Of a DNA stretch of 6,066 bases, positions 4,782 to 6,066 are shown piece by piece. Under the pieces are notes generated by a model. That model saw only the letters and a list, made by a program, of their open reading frames with translations. It was not told the origin of the DNA and did no database searches. The translations under genes were made by a program, and so were the position numbers. Location of the stretch: NCBI GenBank assembly GCA_028717165.1, contig JAQUOK010000217.1, positions 1 to 6,066 on the forward strand, in the 5' to 3' direction. Source of the DNA: Victivallaceae bacterium. GTDB taxonomy: Bacteria > Verrucomicrobiota > Lentisphaeria > Victivallales > Victivallaceae. Every line of letters starts with the position of its first letter. The stretch's first letter is position 1.

Positions 4782-6066
4782 ATGTTGAACAAGAAACATA
4801 TTACGACTTTGGGTATTCTGGCGGCATTAGGAATTTCATTTCAAGTACGCGCAGTGAATATTATGAAATATCTTCCCAGGGACGCTAGACTGGATGGTTC
4901 CGTCGACTACCGGGCCGAAATTCAAAAGGCGCTGGATGAAAATGAAACTGTTGAACTTGCCGGCAGCGGCAATCCCGCAAAACCCCTTATATACGGGGTG
5001 AAAATTCCCCGCTCACGTATCGGCCTTACTGTGCCTGAAGGACATACGCTTATCGGTTCGTCGAGTGCGGTAATAAAACGTATCCCAAGTGCCGGAAGTG
5101 TGCTTCTTACCCAAAAAGGTGTACGCATAAAGGGAATTATTATCGACGGCAACAAAAAGGCTCACTGGCCTGAATTCGAGGATCTGGGTAAAGGAGATAT
5201 GGGTATCAGGATAGGTCCGGATAACTTAATTGAAAGCTGCTCTATTTATGATATGCCGGGAACCGCTTTCGCAACTTCTTCAGACGGGAGCGTAATTCGC
5301 AACTGCAAAGCCAGGAACGTGGGCTATATCGACCTGAAATACTCATCCAACCGTTATATCGGGAAACTGGACCGCTGGTCGGGAGACGGATTTTATATTC
5401 GCGGCCATAAAAACCTGGTCATAGATTGTTGTTCCGAGGACGCTTTCAGATGGGATTACACTACTTGTCACGGTAACGTAGGAGATACTTTATTTATTAA
5501 TTGTAAGGGCCGGGACGTTTTATGGAAAACCTACGGTTTTATTGATATTGAAGCCTGTGACGGAAAAGGGTCTACCATGATCAACTGCAAATCCCCCGAC
5601 GGTTCGATTGCCATATCAACTTCCGATTCGAAACTTATCGGTTGTACCGCACATCACATTGATGTCCATGCTGCGGACAATATATTTATTAGCGGTTGTG
5701 AAACTCTGGGTGGAGGCTTGGCGGTGGGCGGCTGGTGTTCGCTGAGAAAATCATACGTTCGCGGCGGAGCTAATCCGATAGTCATAAACAATGTCATAAA
5801 CCGCAATATCGCCGAGGCTGGCGTTCCGGGAACTTCGGACTGGTCCTTATCCGTCTTCTCCACTGACGGCAAAGGTATTGTTGCGGGTAATCTGCTGAAC
5901 GAATATGAAAATGGCCCCGGAATGAAATTCGATAAAGTAAAAGCATACGATAATTTAAAAAAATATGGCCGGTTTAAATTACCGCAAAACTCTGCGGCCG
6001 AAAAAATAAAGCGGCAGGTGGAAGCGGAACATGCGGTTGTCCGGTTTCGGGAATTCGGCCGGGAAC
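4782..6066 (+). CDS. Secreted parallel beta-helix (pectate-lyase-like) protein, 3' end outside window
   Basis: The frame opens at ATG 4782 and has no stop in the 428 codons up to the right edge. Residues 1-24 (MLNKKHITTLGILAALGISF, then QVRA) form a signal peptide with probable cleavage after V-R-A24. The mature start is a worn version of the pectate-lyase-3 type opening: YLPRDARLDGSVDYRAEIQKALDEN (ending at N54) stands where relatives have FGA-x-GDG-x-x-D-x-AIQ-x-A. Later the protein runs in helical rungs with a hydrophobic-hydrophobic-N/D/G-C pattern: ESC153, RNC175, IDC216, INC241, INC269, IGC288, SGC306. The spacing is mostly 18-28 residues, so cysteines would stack along one face. D122-G-N and D202-G-F are possible turn or active-site positions; no certain catalytic triad is seen. 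Polysaccharide lyase or hydrolase activity is likely from the fold, but the substrate is unknown and a purely structural role is possible. Confidence 0.85.
   Translation, partial: MLNKKHITTLGILAALGISFQVRAVNIMKYLPRDARLDGSVDYRAEIQKALDENETVELAGSGNPAKPLIYGVKIPRSRIGLTVPEGHTLIGSSSAVIKRIPSAGSVLLTQKGVRIKGIIIDGNKKAHWPEFEDLGKGDMGIRIGPDNLIESCSIYDMPGTAFATSSDGSVIRNCKARNVGYIDLKYSSNRYIGKLDRWSGDGFYIRGHKNLVIDCCSEDAFRWDYTTCHGNVGDTLFINCKGRDVLWKTYGFIDIEACDGKGSTMINCKSPDGSIAISTSDSKLIGCTAHHIDVHAADNIFISGCETLGGGLAVGGWCSLRKSYVRGGANPIVINNVINRNIAEAGVPGTSDWSLSVFSTDGKGIVAGNLLNEYENGPGMKFDKVKAYDNLKKYGRFKLPQNSAAEKIKRQVEAEHAVVRFREFGRE

Overview
The window looks like part of a carbohydrate-processing locus from a bacterium of the PVC group, most likely Lentisphaerota (Victivallis-like). 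The main evidence is the protein at 2871-3653. It has a type IV pilin-like N-terminus that lacks the usual glycine before the cleaved FTLIEL motif, an internal CPSD motif and a C-terminal VLFADG motif. This type of pseudopilin is greatly expanded in that phylum and often sits beside glycoside hydrolase genes. The taxonomic call is an inference from protein style; no rRNA or other marker gene is present.

Layout. (1) At 1-69 on the minus strand is the first 23 codons of a GntR-type transcriptional regulator, cut by the left edge. (2) At 70-201 is a compact divergent control region. It has a perfect consensus sigma70-type promoter reading right (TTGACA-17 bp-TATAAT) and a good promoter reading left (TTGTCA-16 bp-TATACT), and their -35 boxes overlap. 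An 11-bp inverted repeat with one mismatch brackets both promoters. (3) At 202-2838 is a large glycoside-hydrolase-like protein without a signal peptide. It has a GH20/GH67-type N-terminal fold, a TIM-barrel-like core and a CBM9-like C-terminal beta domain. (4) At 2871-3653 is the pseudopilin, 32 bp downstream and surely in the same transcript. (5) The gap 3654-3869 has no convincing gene but can form three stem-loops. (6) At 3870-4526 is a small secreted protein, probably a LamG/concanavalin-like beta sandwich. (7) The gap 4527-4781 is very AT-rich. It holds a perfect 10-bp inverted repeat and a doubtful 49-codon ORF. (8) From 4782 to the right edge is a secreted parallel beta-helix (pectate-lyase-like) protein, open at the edge and with no stop in 428 codons.

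How they may work together (inference). A GntR-type sensor would control intake or breakdown of a specific glycan. The large enzyme would act in the cytoplasm on imported material, while the beta-helix and beta-sandwich proteins would act outside the inner membrane on polymer. The pseudopilin would be part of a surface or type II secretion-like apparatus. No RNA genes, CRISPR arrays, transposases or insertion sequences were seen. I found no clear evidence of a wholly new system. The most original elements are the uncharacterised enzyme family, the enzyme-pseudopilin pairing and the symmetric divergent control region.
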